Shown in pieces: positions 36,417 through 44,170 of a stretch of 64,000 nucleotides of DNA; the first letter of the stretch is position 1; every line of letters begins with the position of its first letter. The notes under the pieces are model-generated. The model saw nothing but the letters and a program-made list of their open reading frames with translations, did no database searches and was not told where the DNA came from. The stretch is from JAFGDI01 sp963667715. GTDB taxonomy: Bacteria; Planctomycetota; Phycisphaerae; Sedimentisphaerales; SM23-30. Both the position numbers and the translations under genes were made by a program. The stretch is from the NCBI GenBank assembly GCA_963667715.1, contig OY763926.1:1364001-1428000 (forward strand), in the 5' to 3' direction.

Positions 36417-37133
36417 TTAGTTTGAATTATTCATATAAAGCAATCTTCCACAACTAGGGCAGGTGATTACTTCATCGCGAGTAAGCATTCTGTTAATGAG
36501 TTCCAGTGGAGTGCCCATATAACAGCCGCCGCAAATTCTTTCATTTTGGTCAACTTCTGCCATTGCTTCACCATCAAAGCGGTCGGCCAGACGATCAAAA
36601 AGTTCGCGATGTTTAGGTTCGATTGAGACTGAAAGTTCATCTTTCTTAGCTTCCAGTTTGTCAATATCCTGTTGAATATCACCTTTGGTAGCGTCTAGCT
36701 TATTTTTGATGGCTTCGAGAGCATCCTCTTCTTCGACCACTTGTTCTTCCAATTGAGTGGTTTCCTTCTGCTGTTCTTCGATATCCATCATTATCTGCAG
36801 CAGTTGTTCTTCAAGTTTAGAAAGGTCAGCTTTATCAGTGTTGATTCTTGATAGAACCGAACTGTATTCTTTATTTGTTCTTGCTGAGTTGAGGGCTACC
36901 CTCATTTTTGCAATATCTTCTTCACGACTTTTTCTATCTAGATCAAGCCGGTCATAATCCATACGAGCTTTTTTTGTCATCTCTTTCTGGTTCAGAATAG
37001 ATTCCTGTAGCTGATTGATCTTATGCTGCTGTCTAAGAAGTGTCTGGTTAGCCTTTTTCAGCTTGGCGCGTGTGTTTCTTAACTCATTCTCGACTGCCTG
37101 AAGGTCAACCAGCGAACTCAAAACAGGACCCAT
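36417..37133 (-). CDS. Coiled-coil C4-type zinc-ribbon protein (zf-RING_7 family)
   Basis: A 238-residue cytoplasmic protein. Residues about 5-185 are a long antiparallel coiled coil dense in Glu, Lys, Gln and Leu, and the C-terminus is a zinc ribbon with Cys201/Cys204 (CGGC) and Cys225/Cys228 (CPSC). This layout matches the family that includes HP0958/FlgZ, whose members bind RNA polymerase sigma factor RpoN and flagellar mRNA in Helicobacter; elsewhere the role is unclear. An AGGAG site before the ATG supports the start. It is monocistronic. Nothing nearby points to flagella, so the Helicobacter function should not be carried over directly. Confidence 0.85.
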   Translation of the reverse strand: MGPVLSSLVDLQAVENELRNTRAKLKKANQTLLRQQHKINQLQESILNQKEMTKKARMDYDRLDLDRKSREEDIAKMRVALNSARTNKEYSSVLSRINTDKADLSKLEEQLLQIMMDIEEQQKETTQLEEQVVEEEDALEAIKNKLDATKGDIQQDIDKLEAKKDELSVSIEPKHRELFDRLADRFDGEAMAEVDQNERICGGCYMGTPLELINRMLTRDEVITCPSCGRLLYMNNSN

Positions 37134-37533
37134 GGCCTCTCCTATCTACTTGTATTGCAAAGTTTTATAAAATCTTACACATAATACCTATGCAATTATC
37201 CTAGGTACTATAAATCATCTTTAGTCATGTCATTATCTATATATAATAAAAAAAATGCAAGAATAAAATTTTTACTATTTATCTGTAATCTCAGCGTTTG
37301 TCAGTTCTTTTCTACAGCTGTTTCAGGTCTTATTATTGGTGTATAACGTGCAATACTCTAATGTGTATATAATTTTATACTTGCCTGTATTGCCAGAATT
37401 AAATATAAAAGATTATCTAAAATGACGGTGCAATTGTGAAAGTGGGAAATTTTAATATTTATTGAAATATGAATACGAGATTTCAGATTAGAAGTTTATC
37501 GTTATGCTAAGCCGTCGTAAATTATAGATATGA
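37134..37533. other. Intergenic region between divergent genes
   Basis: About 400 AT-rich bases between the leftward zinc-ribbon gene and the rightward DUF167-folK-nfu run. It must contain both promoters. I could not pick out a convincing -35/-10 pair, RNA gene or repeat. Confidence 0.4.
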
Positions 37534-37548
37534 TTGAAAGATAGATAT

Positions 37549-37845
37549 ATGGAATTGCCAATTAAAGATGAGTCAGGCAGTTGTATACTGGATATTAAGG
37601 TAGTTCCGGGCAGCAGTCGAACAAAGATATCAGGCTTGCTGGGAGATGCGTTAAAGGTTACTGTTGCCGCTGCACCTGAAAAGGGTAAGGCAAATAAAGA
37701 ATTGATAAAATATCTGGCCAAAACTCTGGATATATCAAAATCTTCCATTACAATAGTTGCTGGCGAAAAGGATCACAGAAAGTCGGTCCAGATCGAAGGT
37801 ATAAATATAGTTACGTTAAAGAATATTTTGTCAGGTCTGCTATGA
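37549..37845 (+). CDS. DUF167 / YggU family protein
   Basis: A small conserved cytoplasmic protein of 98 residues. The family core is clear: DIKVVPGSSRTKISGLLGD, KVTVAAAPEKGKANKELIKY and SSITIVAGEKDHRKSVQIEG. The molecular function of DUF167 is unknown. The frame opens at a TTG (37534), but ATG 37549 gives the family-typical length and I prefer it. Its stop overlaps the folK start by four bases (ATGA), so translation is probably coupled and the gene heads a run with folK and nfu. Confidence 0.85.
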   Translation: MELPIKDESGSCILDIKVVPGSSRTKISGLLGDALKVTVAAAPEKGKANKELIKYLAKTLDISKSSITIVAGEKDHRKSVQIEGINIVTLKNILSGLL

Positions 37846-38333
37846 TAAACGGTGAAACATCAACGGCTTATATTGCCCTGGGCAGTAACCTTGGAAATCG
37901 CGGAGGCAATATAAACAAGGCTTTAGCTTATCTTGAAGCTGTTAATGGGCTCAAGATCAATCGCCTTTCAAGCATAATAGAAACAACACCGCTTGGTGGC
38001 CCTGAAGGGCAAAGTCTGTATTTTAATGCTGTCGCTGAGATTCTGACTCAGATGAGTGCTTGGGAGCTTCTTGATGTGTTGCTCGAAACGGAGAATCGTT
38101 TAGGACGCATCCGTCGTGAAAAAGATGGGCCAAGAACAATTGACCTTGACATTTTACTCTTTAATGGTGAAATAATCGAACAGGGGGAAGATCGCCTTAT
38201 TATTCCACATCCCAGGATGTGCCAGAGGCGGTTTATCCTTGAGCTAATGGCTGAAATTGCACCGGGCGTAGTTCACCCAGTGCTTAATGCTAGTATGATA
38301 GAACTGCTAGACCAATTTGATAATGGAGAATGA
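37842..38333 (+). CDS. folK: 2-amino-4-hydroxy-6-hydroxymethyldihydropteridine diphosphokinase
   Basis: HPPK transfers pyrophosphate from ATP to the pterin precursor in folate synthesis. At 163 residues it has normal length. The family motifs are in place: AYIALGSNLGNR at the start, then ETTPLGGPEGQSLYFNAVAE, LLETENRLGRIRREKDGPR (phosphate-binding) and the metal-binding TIDLDILLF, followed by IPHPRMCQRRFIL. It overlaps the DUF167 gene by four bases and is followed 4 bases later by nfu. No folP or folB is adjacent. The run places folate synthesis beside iron-sulfur assembly, but no functional link is evident. Confidence 0.95.
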   Translation: MINGETSTAYIALGSNLGNRGGNINKALAYLEAVNGLKINRLSSIIETTPLGGPEGQSLYFNAVAEILTQMSAWELLDVLLETENRLGRIRREKDGPRTIDLDILLFNGEIIEQGEDRLIIPHPRMCQRRFILELMAEIAPGVVHPVLNASMIELLDQFDNGE

Positions 38334-38337
38334 CATA

Positions 38338-38574
38338 ATGTCAGAAAAAACATTTGAACAGAGAGTACAGGACAGCATTGATACTATTCGTCCAATGCTT
38401 CAGAACGACGGCGGCGACTGCGAGCTGGTTGAAATCGACGGCATGGTTGTAAAAATCAGGTTCCGTGGCGCTTGTCAGGGTTGTCCTGGCGCTGCTATGA
38501 CTCTAAAGATGGGTATCGAACGCAGACTTCGTGAAGATATCCCTGAAATTGAAGAAGTTGTTGCTGTACAGTAA
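38338..38574 (+). CDS. nfu: NifU C-terminal domain (Nfu-type) iron-sulfur scaffold
   Basis: A 78-residue stand-alone Nfu domain that carries and delivers iron-sulfur clusters. The CxxC motif that binds the bridging cluster is Cys46/Cys49 (ACQGCPGA), preceded by the typical MLQNDGGDCELVEIDG. The frame is open upstream inside folK, but ATG 38338 is supported by a GGAG site about 9 bases before it. It is the last gene of the DUF167-folK-nfu run; an inverted repeat follows directly. No SUF or ISC genes are nearby. Confidence 0.92.
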   Translation: MSEKTFEQRVQDSIDTIRPMLQNDGGDCELVEIDGMVVKIRFRGACQGCPGAAMTLKMGIERRLREDIPEIEEVVAVQ

Positions 38575-38580
38575 TTTATA

Positions 38581-38645
38581 CAGGAGTTAGGAATTAGAAA
38601 TTAGAAGTTAGTTTCACTGATTCCTAATGCTAATTTCTAACTCCT
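38581..38645. repeat. Inverted repeat built of short TTAG units
   Basis: The left arm has tandem variants of the unit (GAATTAG, AAATTAG, AAGTTAG) after CAGGAGTTAG, and the right arm (CCTAATGCTAATTTCTAACT) is its imperfect inverse, with a loop around TTTCACTGA. The element sits between nfu and the cyclase gene. It may be a dispersed intergenic repeat or a weak terminator; there is no T run on the plus strand. Confidence 0.65.
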
Positions 38646-38653
38646 TCTTTGTA

Positions 38654-39247
38654 ATGATATATGATATATCCATTCCTTTGTCGGTTAATACCGAACTTTA
38701 TCCGGGAGATAGACCGTTTAAATTGAGCTGGGAAAGCGAACTTAAAGCAGGTCTTGGATTTGCATTAAGCAGCTTTGAGATGTCTTCTCATTTTGGCACC
38801 CATATTGATGCTCCCAGTCATTTTATTAAGGGTGGTCTTACCATTGCTGAGCTTCCTCCTGATATCTTTTATGGGCCAGCCATTGTTATTGATTGTCAAG
38901 GCGATTACAAGGCTATTTCCAGTTCCATGATAGCTCCTTTTCTCGTATATGGTGCCAGTACTCGTATACTGATCAAAACCATGGATAAGGATAAGTACCT
39001 TACATCTGATGCTGTAGATGCGATCATTTCTTCCGGCTGTAAACTTTTAGGTATCGACCAGCTATGTCTGGAAGAGCCAGAAGATGATTCATTTCCTGTC
39101 CATAAAGCACTGCTTTCTGCTGGTATTTCAATAATTGAGTGTTTAGATCTTTCCCGCGTTAGTTCAGGGCAATATTTATATAGCGGAGCACCACTGCCTA
39201 TAGTTGGAGCAGAAGCTGCTCCTGTTCGTGCATTTCTAATAGATTAG
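38654..39247 (+). CDS. Cyclase-family / kynurenine-formamidase-like hydrolase
   Basis: About 197 residues. The frame opens at 38627 inside the preceding repeat, but ATG 38654 begins the family-typical MIYDISIPLSVNTELYPGD. The metal-binding signature is present as SSHFGTHIDAPSHF (about 48-61), and IDQLCLEEPEDDSFPVHKAL matches the second conserved region. The family includes bacterial kynurenine formamidase (KynB) and isatin hydrolase, metal-dependent amidases; function in this organism is unassigned and no tryptophan-degradation genes are nearby. No good ribosome site was seen. It may be read from the folK-nfu transcript if the intervening repeat does not terminate it. Confidence 0.82.
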   Translation: MIYDISIPLSVNTELYPGDRPFKLSWESELKAGLGFALSSFEMSSHFGTHIDAPSHFIKGGLTIAELPPDIFYGPAIVIDCQGDYKAISSSMIAPFLVYGASTRILIKTMDKDKYLTSDAVDAIISSGCKLLGIDQLCLEEPEDDSFPVHKALLSAGISIIECLDLSRVSSGQYLYSGAPLPIVGAEAAPVRAFLID

Positions 39248-39585
39248 TCTTTAAGTATTATTGTCAGCTCTTTAATGATTGCAGTAAATTGCTTTATAAG
39301 AATGGCTTATCGATACCGTTAGTGGTGTTGTATGTTCTGTTTTTGGGGAATATTTCCTCTTCTCATTTCAAACTATCCAGAGTACTAAGTAGTCGGTTTG
39401 TTCTGTTTGTGCTAATTGGGTAGGATTTTATATATCTATGTGTTTTTCTAATAAACTTGGCCCCTCCAGTAGCCGAGATTATCTTTGTGGGCACTATTAA
39501 TAATGGTGCCTGTGAGAAAAACTTTCGAGAAGGATAGTGGAAGCGTTTATGTAGTAACATAAGCAAAAGAACAGGAACTAATATC
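39248..39585. other. Intergenic region before the GT9-like gene
   Basis: About 340 bases without a supported gene. A leftward frame here (39363-39587) lacks recognisable features. The ribosome site for the following gene (AGGAAC) lies at the right end. Confidence 0.4.
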
Positions 39586-40668
39586 ATGCAGCGAAAAGAA
39601 TTTACTGATACAATTGCAAGTGATTGTGTACATTATCGTGGTGATGGACCGTGTCAGCCTCATATGAGGGATGGTGCTACCTGTCGTTGTGATGCGTATG
39701 CCCCAGTAACTCGCAAGCTGCTGTTTGTCTTGCTCTCTTCTCGAACCGATGTTATCCGGAGCAGTGTGATTTTGAGTCACATGAAGGGAAATGATCCAAA
39801 TTGCTGGATCACTTGCGTAACTCACTGGCCTGAATTGTTGCCGTCATTTGTAAATGAGGCGGTTCGACCAGCTCAATGCGGTATATTGAGAGTCCAAAAT
39901 GACTATTTTGATATGGCAGTGAATTTTGGTATTGATCGCGACGGCTGTGCATTGATGAGAACAGTCCAGGCCGGTAAGAGTTACGGATTTACGTTAAAAA
40001 GAGGTAATAGCAGCCCGTTGGATGATGCTGCTGAATCAGTATGGCATAAAATGCTGTTCCCAGTTAAAAAGCGTGTAAGTGATATTGGAAGATATACTTA
40101 TAGGCAATCTGTAGTCAGAGAAATGTTCGATCTGTGCCAGGTTGAATATCTTCGGCAGCTGCCAGTGATAGAATTGCCCGGTATACGTTCAGGTAATGCT
40201 GGACAGATAGCGATCGTGACTAATCGTAACGGTAAGGGGCCATTAGTAGATAAAAAACAGGCACTTATCGGTGGTGTAAATGCTAAGTCTCTTTCAGTTG
40301 TTGATATGGAAGTACCCGGCGAACGTGACTTTGATAGCCATTTCTCAATAAATGGAAGCATGGTAAGCTCAACAGAGCAGCTGCCAAGGATACTTGCATC
40401 GAGCGAGGTCGTTATCACTGATCAGGTATGGGTCGCAGAATTTGCCTGGGCTACGGGTCGCAGAATTATTCTGGTAAATGGTAAGCCCGAAAGCAAATAC
40501 ACCGATAGCGATTATATTGGCAGGGGACGAGTTGTGCCGGAAGATATTCAAATAGAAAACCTTGTCTCTGTAATCACTGGCTTATCAATAGCTCATGATG
40601 ATGATGTATCAGCGGGTAAGTTGCTTGACGAAGTGAAGACTGGTTTAACCCCATCCTGGAAAAAATAA
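39586..40668 (+). CDS. GT9-like glycosyltransferase with Cys/His-rich N-terminus
   Basis: A 360-residue protein without a signal peptide. The first 35 residues hold Cys14, His16, Cys23, His26, Cys33 and Cys35 (DCVHYRGDGPC, then CRC), which look like a metal site. The rest resembles the ADP-heptose:LPS heptosyltransferase family (GT9): an N-terminal Rossmann half (LLFVLLSSRTDVIRSSVILS, WITCVTHW) and a C-terminal half (SSTEQLPRILASSEVVITDQ, AWATGRRIILVNG). The typical C-terminal GPT-type motif is degraded, so activity on heptose or another sugar is uncertain. It is followed 175 bases later by the GH10-like gene. A role in cell-envelope or protein glycosylation is inferred only from family resemblance. 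Confidence 0.62.
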   Translation: MQRKEFTDTIASDCVHYRGDGPCQPHMRDGATCRCDAYAPVTRKLLFVLLSSRTDVIRSSVILSHMKGNDPNCWITCVTHWPELLPSFVNEAVRPAQCGILRVQNDYFDMAVNFGIDRDGCALMRTVQAGKSYGFTLKRGNSSPLDDAAESVWHKMLFPVKKRVSDIGRYTYRQSVVREMFDLCQVEYLRQLPVIELPGIRSGNAGQIAIVTNRNGKGPLVDKKQALIGGVNAKSLSVVDMEVPGERDFDSHFSINGSMVSSTEQLPRILASSEVVITDQVWVAEFAWATGRRIILVNGKPESKYTDSDYIGRGRVVPEDIQIENLVSVITGLSIAHDDDVSAGKLLDEVKTGLTPSWKK

Positions 40669-40843
40669 ACAGATATCGCTTTTTGACTATTGTATTATAA
40701 TTTTACGTTTTTGGGGTAAAGGTTTTTTTGAATTATTCTTTAACTGAAGAGTGATTTCTGATATAATCCTTCTCCTGACGTATAGTTACAGTGATTTATG
40801 AAAGTAGAACACACCAGATAGAGCCCCCCATATATTTGAAATA

Positions 40844-42328
40844 ATGTTGTATAAAGTATATCACAAAGGAAAGCCATCGACGGATTTTGATCTTCCGTCG
40901 ACCCTATTGTTTGCACAGGATGAGGTCCCGATACGGGCTCAGGTTAAATTCGCCAATGGCGAATTAGTAGCAATTCGTAATAATACTGATATAACAGTTG
41001 GTCTGTCTACTCTATGGGAAATCGAAAATTCTGGTAAGCTGGTTATTCAAACCACGCGTCTGCCAGAACGAATAAAGCCATATAATCTCAGCGTTGAACT
41101 GGCACGTGGTAAACTGCTGCGTTTGAACCAGAAACGAGAAGAATGGCAGATGAATAATATGGCGTTGACCGAAGCTCAGCATGATATGTTAGATTCTTCG
41201 CTTGATAGTTTTATTGATTCTCTATGTCATCTTGATGAGCCGGAGGAAGCTGCTGCACTTGCTAATAAAGCATTATGTCAGGCGGTTGAGGTTGGTGAAT
41301 CAATGGCATTGACTCATGCCGAAATGTTTCTTGAAAAGCGTTTTGAAAACCAACGTTTTGGTAAACATAGTTTTGGCTGCTGTATTGATATTTCCCAGAT
41401 AAATAATAAAAAATATCTGGAATATATAAAAGATAATTTCAGCTTTGTTACAGTACCAGTTTCATGGCGTCAGATAGAGCCTAAGGAGCAGGAACGTAAT
41501 TTTGAAGAGCTGGATAAATGGATAAAATGGTTATCTGATAACAAGATAGTTATCAAAGTAGGGCCGTTGATCAGATTTTCTCCAACTGCTATACCGGATT
41601 GGCTATATATCTGGGAGAATGATTTCGAACAGGTACGTGATATGGCCTATGACTTTGTCGGCTCTGTAGTAGAACGCTATAGCGGTAAGGTTCAAGCCTG
41701 GGAAGTATGCAGTGGTCTCAATGCAGTAAATTCGTTCAACTTTAGCTTTGAGCAGTTGTTGGATATGACCAGAACCGTTTCAATGGCTGCCAAGCGTGCT
41801 TCAGCCCGTTCTCTTATTTTGGTAGAAGTTACCGAGCCATGGGGTGAATATTATTGCCGTAATCCAAGGACAATTCCTCCGCATGTATACATGGATATGA
41901 TCTGTCAGGGCAGTATGGCTTTTGACGGCATATCAGTTCGTATGGCTTTCGGGCGTGGTGGTGCTGGTATGCAGTGTCGTGACATGCTGGAAATATCTTC
42001 AATGCTCGACAAGCTTGGTATTTATGGAAAAACTATACATCTGACAGGTGTGCAGGTTCCAAGTGCCTCAGATCCACGTGACAGCAGCGATACCATGGGA
42101 GCCAGCGGATACTGGCACGAACCATGGAGTGTGGATATTCAGTCGCAATGGCTGGAAAACTTTTATAAGATAGCTTTTAGTAAGCCGTTCGTTGATACTG
42201 TTACATGGCAGGATTTAGCTGACAAAAAAGACAGTATGCTTACGGCAGGCGGTCTGACGACCGCTGATCTGGTTGCCAAGCCAGCCTTTGATAAGCTTGT
42301 TTATCTAAAGCAGCAATGGATGGGATAA
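40844..42328 (+). CDS. GH10-fold protein lacking both catalytic glutamates
   Basis: A 494-residue cytoplasmic-looking protein (no signal peptide). The first 140 residues form an N-terminal beta-rich and helical domain; residues about 170-490 resemble a GH10 xylanase barrel (YLEYIKDNFSFVTVPVSWRQ, KVQAWEVCSGLN, GISVRMAFG, YGKTIHLTGVQVPS). At the GH10 acid/base position, normally W-D-V-V-N-E, it has W286-E-V-C-S-G. At the nucleophile position, normally I-T-E-L-D, it has T401-G-V-Q. Both expected catalytic glutamates are therefore absent. It could be a pseudo-enzyme, a binding or regulatory protein, or an enzyme with a relocated site. No clear ribosome site precedes the ATG. Similar proteins annotated as xylanase in planctomycetes deserve the same caution. 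Confidence 0.65.
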   Translation: MLYKVYHKGKPSTDFDLPSTLLFAQDEVPIRAQVKFANGELVAIRNNTDITVGLSTLWEIENSGKLVIQTTRLPERIKPYNLSVELARGKLLRLNQKREEWQMNNMALTEAQHDMLDSSLDSFIDSLCHLDEPEEAAALANKALCQAVEVGESMALTHAEMFLEKRFENQRFGKHSFGCCIDISQINNKKYLEYIKDNFSFVTVPVSWRQIEPKEQERNFEELDKWIKWLSDNKIVIKVGPLIRFSPTAIPDWLYIWENDFEQVRDMAYDFVGSVVERYSGKVQAWEVCSGLNAVNSFNFSFEQLLDMTRTVSMAAKRASARSLILVEVTEPWGEYYCRNPRTIPPHVYMDMICQGSMAFDGISVRMAFGRGGAGMQCRDMLEISSMLDKLGIYGKTIHLTGVQVPSASDPRDSSDTMGASGYWHEPWSVDIQSQWLENFYKIAFSKPFVDTVTWQDLADKKDSMLTAGGLTTADLVAKPAFDKLVYLKQQWMG

Positions 42329-42352
42329 TCTTATATTATATAAACGAATTTC

Positions 42353-42388
42353 AAGCTGAGTTGGATGTTATCTTGCACAGCTTTTTTT
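42353..42388 (+). terminator. Probable terminator after GH10-like gene
   Basis: Stem AAGCTG / CAGCTT around a 19-base loop, followed by seven T residues, 25 bases beyond the stop. Confidence 0.55.
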
Positions 42389-42427
42389 ATAGTCAAACAT
42401 AAAGGCTAATTGAAGTAGAACTTAAAA

Positions 42428-42448
42428 GAGGGCCAATAAGACCCTGTA
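42428..42448 (-). terminator. Weak terminator after the chemoreceptor/binding-protein group
   Basis: On the leftward strand, stem AGGGTC / GGCCCT (6 bp with one G-U) is followed by CTTTTAAG. It lies just past the stop of the last binding-protein gene. Confidence 0.4.
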
Positions 42449-42459
42449 GTTTTTCTATT

Positions 42460-43209
42460 CTATTTTAGCACATCGTAGACATCGTGTTTTTTAAGTATCT
42501 CTTCAAGTTTGCCATTTTCAGTTATCTTTTGTAGCCCTTCATTAAAGGTTTTACACCTCTCCTCAGCATTTTTTGAAAATACGACATGAAGCTGTTTATT
42601 GTCTAGATATGGTTTGACGGTCTCGATCCTGTCCAGACATGTTTTTAGTACTTTATCATTTCCCATTATTGCTTTTGCATTGAGAGGGTCTGCGATAGCA
42701 ACATCTACAGTTCCAGAAATCAGGTTTTTCAGGTTGGTGAAGTCGTTTTTGGCTTCTATTTTAACCAGTTCGGTTGAATTATCTATTTCTGGTGTGTTGG
42801 TATAACCTGCAACTACACCAATTTTATAAGGTTTAAGTTCTTCTACTTTGCCGGTGTAATTAATTTCTGTGTCTTTAAGTTTTAGAAGTGCTAGCGGCCC
42901 ACAAGGCATCGGATCAGAAAAAACAAAGTCTTCTTCTTGTTTTTTATTATAATATGCCGGCATATATCCATCGACATTACCCAATTTTGCCAGCTCTATA
43001 GCTTTGCTCCACGGTACAAAGAAAAATGTAACTGTATTTTCTTCTGACGCATTAAAAGCAGATGAAATAATATCAGATATAAACCCCTTTTCCGGAAGGT
43101 TTTTCCCGACATATGGTTCCCAGTCGATTGTCGTAATCTTTATTTCTTCTGCCAAGCTGAAATTGAAAGGAATGAAAAAGGTAATGCATAGTAATAATAG
43201 TGTTCTCAT
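42460..43209 (-). CDS. Periplasmic solute-binding protein, family 3 (paralogue 1)
   Basis: A 249-residue type II periplasmic binding protein of the SBP_bac_3 (amino-acid-type) family. The open frame is longer, but ATG 43209 has an AAGGGGG site about 8 bases upstream and begins the signal peptide (MRTLLLLCITFFIPFNFSLA). Family features are DWEPYVGKNLPEKGFISDI, PWSKAIELAKLGNVDGYMP and IGVVAGYTNTPEID. It is the last member of a leftward group of chemoreceptor, binding protein, porin and binding protein. It is clearly paralogous to the 44171-44935 gene, sharing segments such as EINYTGKVEELKPYKIGVVA. No permease or ATPase accompanies it, so it may serve sensing or a distant transporter. The ligand cannot be told from the sequence. 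Confidence 0.88.
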   Translation of the reverse strand: MRTLLLLCITFFIPFNFSLAEEIKITTIDWEPYVGKNLPEKGFISDIISSAFNASEENTVTFFFVPWSKAIELAKLGNVDGYMPAYYNKKQEEDFVFSDPMPCGPLALLKLKDTEINYTGKVEELKPYKIGVVAGYTNTPEIDNSTELVKIEAKNDFTNLKNLISGTVDVAIADPLNAKAIMGNDKVLKTCLDRIETVKPYLDNKQLHVVFSKNAEERCKTFNEGLQKITENGKLEEILKKHDVYDVLK

Positions 43210-43231
43210 GTTTAATACCCCCTTGTAAGTA

Positions 43232-43277
43232 TCTATAAAAACAGGGGCAACTGTCTGGCAGTTCACCCCTGTTTTGA
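43232..43277 (-). terminator. Hairpin between porin and last binding-protein gene
   Basis: Ten-base outer stem AAAACAGGGG / CCCCTGTTTT with an inner ACTG/CAGT helix; read leftwards it ends in TTTTTATAG. It may terminate or attenuate transcription before the last binding-protein gene, so that gene might be less expressed or have its own promoter. Confidence 0.75.
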
Positions 43278-43294
43278 TTTGCTGTATGTATATA

Positions 43295-44077
43295 TCAGAA
43301 GCTCTTTGAAAGGCTGAACTGAGCCCAGCATTCATCTTCTGGATCGACAGAATCTTTCATAGAAAACTGATAGTATAGACCTGGTGTGAAGTATAGACCA
43401 TCGCCAAGATCAAAACTACTTGAGGCAGACATCTGAACATGTGAGATGCAATTGCCCAGTCCCCATACGTTTCCGCGATATACAGTGTCAGTACAGATAT
43501 CGAGGGTCTGCTTTGTGTCTGGAATAGGTATCATAGTAGTGACTTTCAGTTCGTGGAAATAACCAGCTACCTGATAACCCAAACCCGAAGCAGTAGGCCA
43601 CTTTTTGGCATAGAAGTACATAGGTACAACTTTAATATCACCAATCTTGATCAGATTTGGCCATTTAACCTTTACCTGAGCGATCTGGTCTTCATTGAAT
43701 CTTTTGTGATTATTTTTCGGATAGCCAAAGTACCAGTAGTCCAGAGTGACGTTTGACTGATATGCTTCATCTTTGAACATAGGGAATGTGTATGATGCAT
43801 TATAGTCAAGTTCTGTCCATTTTTCATTACCAGATCTATCTGGTTTTGATGCCCAAAGACCAACACTAAAGCCAGTGTTGAACAGGTCAAAATATACGCT
43901 AGGCTGATATGCACCTTTATCACCATAGAAATCTACGCCGCGGTACATGTATTTTGTTACATAGGTCAAATCTGCCCATATACCCAGTTTAGCATCTTCT
44001 TCCTGAGCTTGTAGTGCAGGAGTAATGATTGTTAACAATGACAATACAAGTGCGAAAAGTAACATCTTATTCTTCAT
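43295..44077 (-). CDS. Putative outer-membrane porin, TorF/Gcw_chp-like
   Basis: A 260-residue exported beta-barrel candidate. The frame opens at a GTG (44110), but ATG 44077 has an AAGGA site about 8 bases upstream and begins a signal peptide (MKNKMLLFALVLSLLTIITP, cleavage near LQAQE). The mature protein shows alternating strands with aromatic girdles (YVTKYMYRGVDFYGDKGAYQ, FSVGLWASKP, LDYWYFGYP, LYFTPGLYYQFSM) and ends in an aromatic residue (SLSKSF), as outer-membrane proteins do. The start of the mature region resembles the TorF/Gcw_chp family of putative porins. It lies between two paralogous solute-binding proteins and downstream of a chemoreceptor, suggesting uptake of the same ligand across the outer membrane. 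Confidence 0.75.
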   Translation of the reverse strand: MKNKMLLFALVLSLLTIITPALQAQEEDAKLGIWADLTYVTKYMYRGVDFYGDKGAYQPSVYFDLFNTGFSVGLWASKPDRSGNEKWTELDYNASYTFPMFKDEAYQSNVTLDYWYFGYPKNNHKRFNEDQIAQVKVKWPNLIKIGDIKVVPMYFYAKKWPTASGLGYQVAGYFHELKVTTMIPIPDTKQTLDICTDTVYRGNVWGLGNCISHVQMSASSSFDLGDGLYFTPGLYYQFSMKDSVDPEDECWAQFSLSKSF

Positions 44078-44170
44078 AATGTTTTCCTTTTTTTTGAGAT
44101 TGTTCCCCACCCTGGGGAAGTATATTGGCGTTTACACGCCTGTACACTATCTAGATCATGTTCATTTTTA

